Below, in pieces: positions 17,381 to 26,547 of a DNA stretch of 48,091 nucleotides. The notes under the pieces are model-generated. The model saw nothing but the letters and a program-made list of their open reading frames with translations, searched no databases and was not told the DNA's origin. The translations under genes were made by a program, and so were the position numbers. Within the stretch, counting starts at the first letter, position 1. Each line of letters opens with the position of its first letter. Source of the stretch: Ornithinibacillus halophilus (GTDB taxonomy: Bacteria; Bacillota; Bacilli; Bacillales; Amphibacillaceae); contig NZ_FQVW01000023.1 in the NCBI RefSeq assembly GCF_900129485.1, positions 1 through 48,091 on the forward strand, given 5' to 3'.

Positions 17381-18343
17381 TTATTTAATACGAATACGAG
17401 GGTCTACTAAACTTAGAATAATATCTGATAGTAAAGCCCCTACGATGGATGCGATACCGAAAAGTAAAGTTACAGCTGTAACTACAGTGTAGTCACGCAT
17501 AGTGATTGACTCTAGGAACAACTGGCCCATCCCAGGATAACCAAAAATATTCTCAATAAAGATGGTACCCCCAATTAGACTTGTAATTTCGAATCCAAAG
17601 AAAGCGGCAATCGGTAATAGTGAGTTTCTTAAAATATGACGATTATAAACTCGTGATTCAGAAGCCCCTTTAGCTCTTGCTGTTAAGATAAAATCTCGCT
17701 GTTTTGTATCGATAATTTCATTACGCAAATATTGAACGGTACTAACCGTAGTTATTAATGCCATTGATAAAGCAGGTAAAATTAGATGGTTCACTTTACT
17801 TACAAAGTACTCGAATGTCCCTGCCTCAAGACCAGGAGTAACACTACCACTAGTTGGGAACCAGCCTAACATAAAGCCAAACACCCATAACATAACAAGA
17901 CCAAAAATAAATAATGGTGTTGCAAACCCAATGTAGGTATAACCTGTGATTGTTTGGTCTAATAATGTGTCATTATAACGTCCACTAATAATACCAAGTG
18001 GTATAGCTATAAGGTATGTGAAAAGCAGTGTTGCAAGGGATAACCAGAATGAGTTAACAATACGTTGACCTATAAGTTCAGTTACATCCATTTTAAAACG
18101 GAAGGATTGTCCTAAATCACCTTGCATTAGGCCGCCTACCCAATCAGCATATTGTACATACCACGGGTCGTTCCAGCCATGTTTTTCACGAAGTTCTTCT
18201 AATCTTTCTGGGTCTACATTTGGATCAATCATCCCTGAAAGTGCATCCCCAGGCATCATTTGTGCCAAAACAAATATAACGATACTCAGAGCAATAATCT
18301 GAGGAATCATGATTAATAATCTACGTACTGTAAATTTCCACAT
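17381..18343 (-). CDS. oppB: Oligopeptide ABC transporter permease OppB, operon 2
   Basis: A 320-residue permease of the same length as copy 1, beginning MWKFTVRRLLIMIPQ and ending SLVDPRIRIK. The EAA loop is near residues 215-238 (RAKGASESRVYNRH). The ribosome site GAGAAAGG overlaps the end of oppF2, whose stop lies 7 bp before the start. It forms the translocation channel with OppC2. Confidence 0.93.
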   Translation of the reverse strand: MWKFTVRRLLIMIPQIIALSIVIFVLAQMMPGDALSGMIDPNVDPERLEELREKHGWNDPWYVQYADWVGGLMQGDLGQSFRFKMDVTELIGQRIVNSFWLSLATLLFTYLIAIPLGIISGRYNDTLLDQTITGYTYIGFATPLFIFGLVMLWVFGFMLGWFPTSGSVTPGLEAGTFEYFVSKVNHLILPALSMALITTVSTVQYLRNEIIDTKQRDFILTARAKGASESRVYNRHILRNSLLPIAAFFGFEITSLIGGTIFIENIFGYPGMGQLFLESITMRDYTVVTAVTLLFGIASIVGALLSDIILSLVDPRIRIK

Positions 18344-18350
18344 CTGTTCA

Positions 18351-19283
18351 TCAACCTTTCTCAGGTAAAGCCACTAGATGAGTATCTGAAATTGGTTTCA
18401 AATCGTAGGCTAAACCCTCTTCATCAAAGTAATCATTAAAGGATTGCTCGTATTCCGTTTGTACCTCTTTACGGAAAGCACGTTGTTCTGCACGTTTATT
18501 CGGATCAATATCTGGTATTGCTGCTACAAGACGTTTCGTATAAATATGTTGTGGATTTGTAAAGATATCATTTACTGTTCCTTCCTCAACATAACGTCCT
18601 CTATACATAATTCCGATATGATCACACATGTGTTTGATTACTCCTAAGTCATGTCCAATAAACAAGTATGTGAGATCTAATTCTTTTTGAATGTCTTGCA
18701 TGAAGTTAAGAACTTGTGCTTGTACAGATACATCCAATGCAGAAACCGGCTCATCGGCCACAATTAATTTCGGTTTTAACGCAACTGCACGAGCAATACC
18801 AATACGTTGACGTTGTCCACCAGAGAATTCATGTGGATATTTAAGAATACTTTCTGGACTTAATCCAACAAGCTCCATTAATTCTTGAACACGTATTCTT
18901 TCTTCTTTTTTTGTCATGCTCTCAAAATTACGAATCGGTTCAGCAACGATGTCAAGAACACGCTTTTTCGGATTTAATGAAGAATAAGGATCCTGGAAAA
19001 TCATTTGAATATCTTTACGTACACTTGATTTCGCACGGCGAATATTCGTAATATCTTGTCCCTCATATGTTACCGAGCCAGATGTAATATTATTTAAACC
19101 GATAATAGCTCTTCCAGTCGTCGTCTTTCCTGAACCAGACTCTCCAACTAAGCCATAGGTTTTTCCTTTTTCAAGTTCAAATGACACACCATCAACAGCT
19201 TTTATATGATCAACCGTACGACCAAATATTCCACCCTTAATTGGAAAATGAACTTTTAAGTCTTTTACCTCAAGAAATGCCAT
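18351..19283 (-). CDS. oppF: Oligopeptide ABC transporter ATPase OppF, operon 2
   Basis: A 310-residue ATPase with Walker A GESGSGKTT, signature FSGGQRQRIGIARA and Walker B LIVADEPVSALD; the tail EYEQSFNDYFDEEG matches copy 1. It has one extra residue near RRAKSSVRKDIQ relative to copy 1. ATG at 19283 follows TGAGGAGGAACAGCA and overlaps oppD2 by 14 bp; longer in-frame starts lack ribosome sites. Confidence 0.93.
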   Translation of the reverse strand: MAFLEVKDLKVHFPIKGGIFGRTVDHIKAVDGVSFELEKGKTYGLVGESGSGKTTTGRAIIGLNNITSGSVTYEGQDITNIRRAKSSVRKDIQMIFQDPYSSLNPKKRVLDIVAEPIRNFESMTKKEERIRVQELMELVGLSPESILKYPHEFSGGQRQRIGIARAVALKPKLIVADEPVSALDVSVQAQVLNFMQDIQKELDLTYLFIGHDLGVIKHMCDHIGIMYRGRYVEEGTVNDIFTNPQHIYTKRLVAAIPDIDPNKRAEQRAFRKEVQTEYEQSFNDYFDEEGLAYDLKPISDTHLVALPEKG

Positions 19284-20283
19284 GTTGCTGTTCCTCCTCA
19301 TTATCAGGGAAATCAAAATGTTTATAGCACGTACAACGAACAAAATGCCCATCATTTACTTCGTGCAATTCTGGGTGATCCTCATGCTCTGACTCTGCAA
19401 CCCAAGGTATTCTAGCACTAAATCGACATCCTTCACGCGGAAGGTTTTGCAATGATGGTACAATCCCCTGAATAACGTGTAATTTATCTTGTGCCTCGTT
19501 AGAATTCGGTACAGAATTTAATAACGAACGTGTGTATGGATGTTTTGGATTAGTAAATAACGTATGCACATCAGCAATTTCTACAATTTGTCCAGCATAC
19601 ATTACAGCCACTCTATCAGCCATCTCTGCTACAACACCTAAATCATGCGTGATAAGAATGATTCCTGCATTCATATCTTGTTTTAAATCATTAATTAGTT
19701 CTAAGATTTGTGATTGAATCGTTACATCAAGCGCAGTAGTAGGCTCATCAGCAATGAGCAATTCAGGTTCATTCGCAATAGCCATCGCAATCATCACCCG
19801 CTGCCTCATACCACCCGATAATTCGTGTGGAAACTGACCATGAACTTGTTCCGGACGTGGTATTCCTACTTTATTAAGCAACTCAATTACTTTCTCTTTA
19901 CGTTGTTCTTTTGATAGTTGCTTATTATGAAGTAATAACACTTCAGCAATTTGTTCCCCAATTTCCATCAATGGATTTAAAGAAGTTAATGGATCCTGAA
20001 AAATCATACTCATTTCTTTACCACGGATTTTATTTAAATCTGAAGGAGAGATATTTGCAATATCCTTATCCTTAAACATGATATTACCTTCTATTTTCGC
20101 ACGAGTATGAAGTCCCATAACTGAAAAGGCAAGTGCACTTTTCCCACAACCTGATTCTCCAACAACCGCTAATACTTCATTTTTATTTACTGTTAAGTTT
20201 ACTCCATCAACAGCTGCATAATAATCGTCTTTTATACGAAAAGATGTACGAAGGTCCTTGATTTCTAATAATTTCTCAGACAT
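19270..20283 (-). CDS. oppD: Oligopeptide ABC transporter ATPase OppD, operon 2
   Basis: A 337-residue ATPase, first gene of operon 2. Walker [10 protein letters not shown] at 42-50, signature LSGGMRQRV, Walker [13 protein letters not shown]. The start is ATG after GGGGGAATTAACT, against TTG in the operon 1 paralogue. The C-terminal region reads [10 protein letters not shown]...RCTCYKH, again lacking two of the usual four cysteines of the oligopeptide_HPY region. The gene order D-F-B-C-A is the lactococcal Opp order rather than B. subtilis App order. Confidence 0.92.
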   Translation of the reverse strand: MSEKLLEIKDLRTSFRIKDDYYAAVDGVNLTVNKNEVLAVVGESGCGKSALAFSVMGLHTRAKIEGNIMFKDKDIANISPSDLNKIRGKEMSMIFQDPLTSLNPLMEIGEQIAEVLLLHNKQLSKEQRKEKVIELLNKVGIPRPEQVHGQFPHELSGGMRQRVMIAMAIANEPELLIADEPTTALDVTIQSQILELINDLKQDMNAGIILITHDLGVVAEMADRVAVMYAGQIVEIADVHTLFTNPKHPYTRSLLNSVPNSNEAQDKLHVIQGIVPSLQNLPREGCRFSARIPWVAESEHEDHPELHEVNDGHFVRCTCYKHFDFPDNEEEQQHGIS

Positions 20284-20380
20284 AGTTAATTCCCCCTATA
20301 CTATTGCTAGATACAAACGAATGATTATCTAGGGTGTACTCATTATTATTGTTTAATCTAAATTACATTATTATTGTATA

Positions 20381-20396
20381 AATTATTCTGATAATT
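20381..20396. promoter_or_regulatory. CodY-like palindromic operator in the oppD2 leader
   Basis: AATTATTCTGATAATT is symmetric around TCTG and contains a 12/15 match to AATTTTCWGAAAATT. It sits 31 bp downstream of the predicted -10 of operon 2, the same geometry as its near-twin in the oppA3 leader. Confidence 0.5.
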
Positions 20397-20427
20397 TTGC
20401 TTTATTGTATTTAATTGCGTAATTTTG

Positions 20428-20455
20428 ATTATACTAGCTTTCGACAAAAATTGCA
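20428..20455 (-). promoter_or_regulatory. Candidate promoter of opp operon 2
   Basis: On the minus strand, a perfect TATAAT (20428-20433) is preceded by TAG as in the oppA3 promoter; the -35 (TGCAAT, 16-bp spacer) is weak. The leader to the ATG would be about 138 nt. Confidence 0.45.
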
Positions 20456-20820
20456 CGATATTTTTTCAAAAATTATCAAATTTGATAGTTATTTATTTTC
20501 TAGATAAAAAAGGAAATTAATTGCCAAACTCATGATATAACTGACTTTAAGTTAATTATGAAAACGTTACACTCTATTAATATTTATTGATATCAACTAA
20601 TATTAATAACTTGTTCTATTAGTCTGTTTTCTATTTTTCTAAAAATTTAGTGTCGTTTAATAACTGTTTGTTAAAAATATTTAGTTTTCTATTAAGGTGA
20701 ATATGATTTATCTTTGTAATGTTATTGGAAGGAAATGGATTTTAGAGGTCGTACTGTGGTGGCAGAGGGTTAGGATTTTATCGCAAGTTAAATACTTCTC
20801 TGGTTGATATTTTTTGGATA
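20456..20820. other. AT-rich non-coding region between opp operon 2 and ypuA
   Basis: No gene seen. It contains a perfect 10-bp inverted repeat, TATTAATATT (20575-20584) and AATATTAATA (20599-20608), and a short GC-richer island at about 20725-20790 of unknown origin. Confidence 0.45.
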
Positions 20821-20827
20821 TAAAAAA

Positions 20828-20852
20828 GACTACCCATTAACTATAGGTAGCC
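20828..20852 (-). terminator. Terminator of the ypuA-like gene
   Basis: GGCTACC and GGTAGTC (minus strand) form a 7-bp stem around an 11-nt loop, followed by TTTTTT. Confidence 0.75.
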
Positions 20853-20866
20853 TCGAAAAGTATATT

Positions 20867-21775
20867 TTAATTAAATAGCCCTGTAAAGAATTCCTTAATT
20901 AACTGGAAGAAGTCATTAAAGAAATTCCCAACTTTTTTCCAGAATCCTTCATCATTAATAATATCTTCAATCTTATCTTGAACTTTTGAAGCAATGTCAT
21001 CTAATTGACTTTTTACCTTATCAAAGTCAATATCTAACTCACGCATTTTTTCAAACAGATCAATTAATCTTTGACGATCTTCTTCACTTAATGATATTTC
21101 CAATTCATTAAGTTTTTCCGTTATGATTTGTTCAATTTCTTCTATTGAAGCTGGGTTTTGCTCTGCAATAGACTTTTTTATCTCTGTAAGTAATTCACTT
21201 ACTTTATCTTTATCTACACCTGCATCTTCTGCTAGGTCCGTTGCCACACCCAGTTCCTCGTTAGCTAATTCCATTCTAGCTTTGTCTAACTCTTCGCCTT
21301 GAACATCGTATGCTTTATAGATTCCGGTTAAAGCAGAGTGCCCGGATACCTTAACGGGAGAAACAACCTCAACTGTTGCATTTTCTACCCCAGCTGTTAG
21401 TAATGCATTGGAGTACATTTCATTAGTTACTTCTGTAATATTCTCCGGAGTTACTATATTAACAGTTAATCCCTCACCTTCTTCTTCCATCGTAATTTTC
21501 GCAGATGAAAACATACGGGCATTTGGATTCCCATTAATATAGTTTGCCAAATCTTGTCCTGTCACATTATACTCATCAACCATTTCGGGATTGGTAACGT
21601 CTAATAATTCTCTAGTTTTTTCTTTTTGTTCATCAGTTAAGTTATCACCATACACAACAATTGGTACACCTAATTTTTCATTAATACTTTCTTCAGCATG
21701 TATTGGAGTCATGATGCCAACAATAAAACCAATCATCAGAAGGGACATTACTACTGTCTTAAAAGTTCGCTTCAT
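20867..21775 (-). CDS. Secreted DUF1002 protein, YpuA-like
   Basis: A 302-residue exported protein with a signal peptide (about 1-27, ending IHA). The DUF1002 region extends to about residue 170; typical strings include LLDVTNPEMVDEYNVTGQDLANYI (about 57-80) and SGHSALTGIYKAY. A long, highly charged helical region (about 165-270, many Glu/Asp/Lys) follows, ending in an amphipathic Phe-rich tail, FFNDFFQLIKEFFTGLFN. DUF1002 proteins such as B. subtilis YpuA are associated with the cell envelope; their function is unknown. Single-gene unit with AAAGGAGCTATTAATT before the ATG. Confidence 0.83.
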   Translation of the reverse strand: MKRTFKTVVMSLLMIGFIVGIMTPIHAEESINEKLGVPIVVYGDNLTDEQKEKTRELLDVTNPEMVDEYNVTGQDLANYINGNPNARMFSSAKITMEEEGEGLTVNIVTPENITEVTNEMYSNALLTAGVENATVEVVSPVKVSGHSALTGIYKAYDVQGEELDKARMELANEELGVATDLAEDAGVDKDKVSELLTEIKKSIAEQNPASIEEIEQIITEKLNELEISLSEEDRQRLIDLFEKMRELDIDFDKVKSQLDDIASKVQDKIEDIINDEGFWKKVGNFFNDFFQLIKEFFTGLFN

Positions 21776-21825
21776 AATTAATAGCTCCTTTTCTTTTAAA
21801 AATTAGAATGTATAAACTTCTTCTG

Positions 21826-21945
21826 GGTATCTAGCTCCTTTCGCTGGCAGGTAGCGACTTCCTTCGCCTTCACATGAAAATAGACTTGCCGTTTGGTGAA
21901 AGTCAACATCAACCCCAAGCAGGCGCACTAAGCATTTCTTCTATT
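21826..21945 (-). repeat. Degenerate family A repeat (3' half)
   Basis: Read on the minus strand it contains GTTGATGTTGACT, GTGAAGGCGAAGGAAGTCGC and GGAGCTAGATA, matching in order the second half of the copy at 44192-44346. Many substitutions; its 5' half is weak (a degraded GAAATGCTTAGTGCGCC). Non-coding. Confidence 0.7.
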
Positions 21946-22126
21946 ATTCTATGCATGTCTTGTTTTGTATAGTCATGAATGATTTCTAGTTGTTCTATTC
22001 ATTATAGCGTTATCAGTATCGTTTGAAAACTTTTAACACTAGACTTAAAGAGTACAAGCTACCTATTTTAACTGGATTTATCTATGCTATTATAACTTAA
22101 GCAAAAGACTTTAAATTTCATCTGAT

Positions 22127-22152
22127 TTTCGATATTATTTAGAGTATCGAAA
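22127..22152. promoter_or_regulatory. Palindromic site or hairpin before the MFS gene
   Basis: TTTCGATA and TATCGAAA are perfect 8-bp inverted arms with a 10-nt spacer, ending about 10 nt before a GAAAGAAGGG ribosome site. It could be a repressor operator (efflux genes are often so controlled) or an mRNA hairpin. The rest of 21950-22126 is AT-rich, with a weak TATAAC -10 at about 22090. Confidence 0.5.
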
Positions 22153-22202
22153 TAAATTTTAGAAAGAAGGGCATTTCCATCGATAGTCAAAACAACTTAA
22201 GT

Positions 22203-23429
22203 GTGAATCGTAATGTAGCAATTATGTGGTTCGCTAACTTCTTTATTGCAGGTAGTGTTACCATGGTGCTCCCCTTCATCTCCTTGTACATTGACTCGTT
22301 TGGAGATTTTTCCGATCGGTACGTACAAAATTGGTCAGGGTGGATCTTCGCAATTACGTTTGTTGCTGCATTCATTTTCTCACCAATTTGGGGACGTGTC
22401 GGAGATAAATTTGGTCGCAAGAAACTATTAATCTTCTTTGCTATTGGATTAGGACTCTCTGTATTTTTAATGGGATTTGCAACCAATGTATGGCAGCTGT
22501 TTCTATTGCGCTTACTAATGGGGATGTTCACTGGATTTATACCAATGTCACAAGCACTCATATCTACTCAGACTCCTCAAGAGGTTGCCGGTAAAGTATT
22601 AGGTACGCTTCAAACAGGGAGTATTACTGGTTCATTAATGGGGCCTTTAATTGGAGGAGCGCTTGCAGATGCATTTGGATATGGGAATACCTTTAAATGG
22701 GTATCCATCACTATTTTCCTTTCAGCATTGATTGTCGCATTTGGCATAAAAGAAATTCTGATTAAATTTGATGAATCTGACAAGGACCATAAAGCATACT
22801 CTAGTAAAGAAGTATTCTTACACATTGTTAGGCATCCAGTTTTATTAGTAGTAATGCTTATATCCACTCTTGTTCAAGTAGCACACTTCAGTATTCAACC
22901 AATCCTTTCATTATATGTAGAAGAAATCCACGGACCTGCAAGTATTGCGTTCTTCTCAGGAATGGCGTTCTCGGCAGCAGGACTTGGAAATTTGTTAATG
23001 ACAAGGAATTGGGGGAAATTAGGGGATCGTATTGGTTATATAAAAATACTAATCATCTTATTATTTATGGCTGGTATTGTCTATTTACCTGGTGCATTCG
23101 TTACGAATATCTGGCAACTGGTTATTCTTCGTTTCCTACTTGGGGTATCTATAGGTGGAATCATTCCAGTACGAATTGCCTATATCCGCCAAGAAGCTCC
23201 ATTATCTATGCAAGGAGAGGTATTGGGTTACAACACAAGCTTACGTTTTTTAGGTAATATTATTGGCCCAGCACTAGGTGGGATGATTGCTGGTTTCTAC
23301 GGAATCTCAGCTGTATTCTTTGTAACTAGTGGATTATTGATATTATGTGGGTTTATCATGCTAACTGCATGGTATAAACATACCTACGCCGACAAACAAT
23401 CACACTCATTATCTTCACATACAAATTAG
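22203..23429 (+). CDS. MFS multidrug efflux transporter
   Basis: A protein of about 408 residues with 12 hydrophobic segments in two halves and an MFS loop motif GRVGDKFGRKK near residue 65 (repeated in weaker form as GKLGDRIGY near 270). The family resembles Bacillus drug:H+ antiporters; the substrate is unknown. The start is doubtful. The only nearby canonical start is GTG at 22203, but the ribosome site (22162-22171) is 32 nt upstream. The frame is open back past it, with ATT (22173) and ATC (22179) codons and the plausible N-terminal extension S-I-D-S-Q-N-N-L-S. So the true protein may begin with a non-standard codon about eight to ten residues earlier. Followed by a strong terminator. 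Confidence 0.85.
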   Translation: MNRNVAIMWFANFFIAGSVTMVLPFISLYIDSFGDFSDRYVQNWSGWIFAITFVAAFIFSPIWGRVGDKFGRKKLLIFFAIGLGLSVFLMGFATNVWQLFLLRLLMGMFTGFIPMSQALISTQTPQEVAGKVLGTLQTGSITGSLMGPLIGGALADAFGYGNTFKWVSITIFLSALIVAFGIKEILIKFDESDKDHKAYSSKEVFLHIVRHPVLLVVMLISTLVQVAHFSIQPILSLYVEEIHGPASIAFFSGMAFSAAGLGNLLMTRNWGKLGDRIGYIKILIILLFMAGIVYLPGAFVTNIWQLVILRFLLGVSIGGIIPVRIAYIRQEAPLSMQGEVLGYNTSLRFLGNIIGPALGGMIAGFYGISAVFFVTSGLLILCGFIMLTAWYKHTYADKQSHSLSSHTN

Positions 23430-23435
23430 AGTTTG

Positions 23436-23465
23436 AGACTGCCACATAATTTGGCAGTCTTTTTA
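23436..23465 (+). terminator. Terminator of the MFS gene
   Basis: AGACTGCCA and TGGCAGTCT form a perfect 9-bp stem with a 7-nt loop, followed by TTTTTATTT. Confidence 0.88.
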
Positions 23466-23557
23466 TTTACGTTGAAAATTACTATATATTTTTTAACTTT
23501 CCATTTCATATCAAACGTTGTAAACTATTTCTATTGAACTGAAAGAAGGAACACATC

Positions 23558-24913
23558 ATGACTGAAAACAAAACTAAAAACTTAACATTATTTGCACTCA
23601 CATGGCCAATCTTTATTGAAATCTTGTTGCACATGTTAATGGGAAATGCCGATACGTTAATGCTAAGTCAATACTCTGATAAAGCAGTTGCAGCTGTTGG
23701 TGTTTCAAACCAAATCCTGTCTGTTGTTATTGTTATGTTTGGATTTGTTGCCCAAGGTGCTGCCATATTAATTGCACAAAATCTAGGTGCAGAAAACAAT
23801 AAAACAGCAGGAAAAATTGCTGTCATGTCGATTAGCATGAACTTATTATTTTCTCTTTTGCTAAGTCTTGGCTTACTCATATGGACCAGACAAATTTTAG
23901 GTATCATGGATTTACCTAGCGAACTTATGGGAGAAGCCTCCTCTTATATGCAAATTGTCGGAGGGCTTATCTTTGTTCAAGCACTCATTATGACTACAGG
24001 GGCTATCTTAAGAAGCTATGGGCATACAAAAGATACGATGATGGTTACGATTGGGATGAACATTTTAAATGTTATCGGTAACTACTTTGTCATCTTTGGT
24101 CCGTTTGGTTTTCCAGTATTAGGAGTAGTCGGGGTTGCATATTCAACTGCAATTAGTCGATTTATTGGATTTATCGTATTAGTTATATTGTTAGTTAAAC
24201 GTAGTGATGGGCAGCTTAATTTTAAGAGCTTTTTCAGATATGAAAAACTTCATGTAAAAAGCTTATTAAAGATTGGGATCCCTTCTGCCGGGGAACAACT
24301 ATCCTATAATGCCAGCCAAATGGTCATTACTTACTTTGTTGCGCAATTAGGTACCGTTGCTATTACAACAAAAGTATATACCCAAAATATTATGATGTTT
24401 ATTTTTCTTTTTTCTGTCGCAATTGGTCAGGGCACCCAAATCCTGATCGGGCATATGATTGGTGCAGGGAAAATTGAAGATGCCTACCAACGCGCGATTC
24501 GTAGTTTACGGATTTCGTTGGTCATCTCTCTTGCTACAGCAAGCATCGTCTATCTCAGTGGAACATCTCTATTAGGAATATTCACTGACAACTCGACCAT
24601 TATTGAACAAGGAGCCTTTTTACTGTTAATGACGGTTGCTCTAGAACCAGGTCGTGCTTTTAACTTAGTAATGATTAGTTCTTTACGGGCAGCAGGAGAT
24701 GTTAAATTCCCTGTTTACATTGGTATTATCGTGATGTGGGGAGTCGGAATCACAGTTGCTTGGTTTTTTGCCATATATCTTGGTCTTGGGCTAATCGGTA
24801 TTTGGATTTCCTTTATTGCTGATGAATGGATTCGAGGGACCTTAATGCTAAGGAGATGGAAGAAACGATATTGGGTGGATATGAATTTTGTTGCCAAGAA
24901 AGAAGAGGTCTAA
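23558..24913 (+). CDS. MATE-family efflux transporter (first copy)
   Basis: A 451-residue protein with about 12 membrane helices in two homologous halves, typical of MATE multidrug/cation antiporters. Recognisable segments are MLMGNADTLMLSQYSDKAVAAVGVSNQI in helix 1 (positions 27-54) and the second-half counterpart IGIPSAGEQLSYNASQMVITYF. It exports hydrophobic or cationic compounds in exchange for Na+ or H+. Ribosome site GAAAGAAGGAACACATC. It differs clearly from the MATE gene at 27251-28600. Confidence 0.9.
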   Translation: MTENKTKNLTLFALTWPIFIEILLHMLMGNADTLMLSQYSDKAVAAVGVSNQILSVVIVMFGFVAQGAAILIAQNLGAENNKTAGKIAVMSISMNLLFSLLLSLGLLIWTRQILGIMDLPSELMGEASSYMQIVGGLIFVQALIMTTGAILRSYGHTKDTMMVTIGMNILNVIGNYFVIFGPFGFPVLGVVGVAYSTAISRFIGFIVLVILLVKRSDGQLNFKSFFRYEKLHVKSLLKIGIPSAGEQLSYNASQMVITYFVAQLGTVAITTKVYTQNIMMFIFLFSVAIGQGTQILIGHMIGAGKIEDAYQRAIRSLRISLVISLATASIVYLSGTSLLGIFTDNSTIIEQGAFLLLMTVALEPGRAFNLVMISSLRAAGDVKFPVYIGIIVMWGVGITVAWFFAIYLGLGLIGIWISFIADEWIRGTLMLRRWKKRYWVDMNFVAKKEEV

Positions 24914-24992
24914 TCAATCAGAACAATTGATAAACATAGGCAGTTGTGTTAAAACTAATGACAACGGAATTCATTGAAAGAATGTGATTAGT

Positions 24993-25238
24993 ATGGGTAT
25001 TGTTGTCGTTGAAATCTGTGATGGAAATGCAATTACAACGTTAAATATAGAAGAAATATTGGAAAATGAGTTTCCAGAGGTAGCTGTGTTAACTAGTGAT
25101 TGCTTATCTTTCTGTGGATTATGCAGAGTGAAGCCATATGCACTTGTTAATAATAAGCGCATTTTTGGAAAGACTCCGGAAGAATGCTTAGAAAAAATAA
25201 AGATAGCTATAAAAGAAGAACTAGCCATTTATCAATAA
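24993..25238 (+). CDS. DUF1450 family small protein (YuzB-like)
   Basis: An 81-residue cytosolic protein with the DUF1450 pattern: VVVEICDGN at the start, then TSDCLSFCGLCRVKPYALVNNKRIFGKTPEE. The C-x2-S/F-C-x2-C-type cysteines (SDCLSFCGLC) suggest a thioredoxin-like or metal-binding fold; no function is established. I prefer the ATG at 24993; an in-frame GTG at 24984 is possible, and neither has a strong ribosome site. The stop codon lies inside the following terminator stem. Confidence 0.75.
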   Translation: MGIVVVEICDGNAITTLNIEEILENEFPEVAVLTSDCLSFCGLCRVKPYALVNNKRIFGKTPEECLEKIKIAIKEELAIYQ

Positions 25239-25254
25239 TGGCTAGTTCTTTTCT
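25220..25254 (+). terminator. Terminator of the DUF1450 gene
   Basis: AACTAGCCATT and AATGGCTAGTT form an 11-bp stem with a 7-nt loop, then TCTTTTC. The stem includes the last codons of the gene. Confidence 0.8.
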
Positions 25255-25268
25255 ATATTCTTTCTAAT

Positions 25269-25303
25269 ACGACAAAATTCATTTCCTGGGAAATTCATGT
25301 CGT
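25269..25303. terminator. Hairpin at the end of the alcohol dehydrogenase gene
   Basis: ACGACA...ATTCATTTCC and GGAAATTCATGTCGT form a long, slightly imperfect stem. There is no good T-run on either strand, so it may be a 3' stabiliser rather than a true terminator. Confidence 0.5.
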
Positions 25304-25314
25304 AATTTGCATGA

Positions 25315-26484
25315 TTATAGACTTGCTTTAAAAATTTCGATCGAATCCTGTTTCGTTAGCTTTTTAAAGTTTCCATACTCAGATCGAGCAGCCACTGTTT
25401 TTTCAGCCATTTCTTCTACTGAACTCTCATCGATATTGTAATCTTTTAGTCGAGATGGCGCTCCAATTTCTGTCCAGAATGCACGGAGATGTTCAATCCC
25501 CTCAAGTGCTGCTTCTTTATCTGATTTACCCTCTGCATTCACTCCGAAGACATTGACAGCTAATTGTTTAAATCGCCACGCATTATCATCATCCAGTACA
25601 TGCTTCATCCAATTTGGGAAAATAATCGCTAATCCACCACCGTGTGGAATATCATGAACAGCTGATACAGCATGTTCCAAATTATGAGAAGCCCAATCAC
25701 CATGAGCACCCATACTTAGCATATCATTTAATGCCAATGTACCACTTAACATAATTGTTTCACGGTATTCGTAATTCTCCAAGTCATTCTGTAATTTTGG
25801 TGCGGTTTCAATGACAGTTTGTAATAATGATTCACAGAATCTATCTTGAATCGGTGTATTTGTGGCTGGATGGAAATAATGTTCTAACGTATGTGACATC
25901 ATGTCCACAATTCCATAAATTGTTTGATCCTTTGGTACCGAAAACGTATGTGTCGGGTCTAGAATTGAAAATTTAGGATATGTATTTGGAGAACCCCATC
26001 CGTGCTTTTCATTCGTTTCCCAGTTAGTAATTACAGACCCACGATTCATTTCTGACCCTGTTGCAGCGTGAGTTAAAATTGTGCCAAATGGCAAAGCATC
26101 ACCAGGTTGTTCTTTTTTAGTTACAACATCCCACATATCCACATCTGTTAATGCACCTGAAGCGATTGCTTTCGTACAATCAATGGTACTACCACCACCA
26201 ACAGCAAGGATAAATTCAATTCCTTCCCGCTTACAAATTTCTACCCCTTTTCTTACTGTAGATATTCTAGGGTTTGGTTCAACTCCTGGTAATTCAAATA
26301 CTTCTGCATCAATTTCTTTTAGTTTTGCTAGGACATTTTCATAAATTCCGTTACGCTTTATGCTGCCTCCACCGTAAACGACAAGCACTTTTGTCCCATA
26401 CTGTTTAACCTCATTTGGTAATACATCCAATTGACCTTTACCAAAAATTAATTTTGTTGGATTCTGATAAATAAAATTATCCAT
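25315..26484 (-). CDS. Iron-containing alcohol dehydrogenase (YugJ/BdhA-type)
   Basis: A 389-residue group III alcohol dehydrogenase. The N terminus [15 protein letters not shown] is typical, [11 protein letters not shown] and [14 protein letters not shown] bind NAD(P), and metal ligands are visible in [12 protein letters not shown] and [14 protein letters not shown]. It reduces aldehydes (for example butyraldehyde) to alcohols or the reverse, in the cytosol. ATG at 26484 matches the family N terminus; an in-frame upstream extension has no similarity. The ribosome site AAGGAG lies 12 nt before it, slightly distant. It is 63 bp downstream of ridA on the same strand, so probably co-transcribed. 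Confidence 0.9.
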   Translation of the reverse strand: MDNFIYQNPTKLIFGKGQLDVLPNEVKQYGTKVLVVYGGGSIKRNGIYENVLAKLKEIDAEVFELPGVEPNPRISTVRKGVEICKREGIEFILAVGGGSTIDCTKAIASGALTDVDMWDVVTKKEQPGDALPFGTILTHAATGSEMNRGSVITNWETNEKHGWGSPNTYPKFSILDPTHTFSVPKDQTIYGIVDMMSHTLEHYFHPATNTPIQDRFCESLLQTVIETAPKLQNDLENYEYRETIMLSGTLALNDMLSMGAHGDWASHNLEHAVSAVHDIPHGGGLAIIFPNWMKHVLDDDNAWRFKQLAVNVFGVNAEGKSDKEAALEGIEHLRAFWTEIGAPSRLKDYNIDESSVEEMAEKTVAARSEYGNFKKLTKQDSIEIFKASL

Positions 26485-26547
26485 TACTACATAACACTCC
26501 TTCTTTGAATCTAGGATGACACAGTTCTCAAGCAACTAAGATATTGC

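Noticed and set aside
20558-20573. Possible cre site ATGAAAACGTTACACT upstream of opp operon 2
   Set aside because: Only the 5' half matches and the site is about 125 bp upstream of the predicted promoter.
14335-25303. Recurring TGTCGYTAA-like strings near 14340, 14397, 20652 and 25298
   Set aside because: Short, variable in flanks and in differing contexts; not distinguishable from chance by eye.
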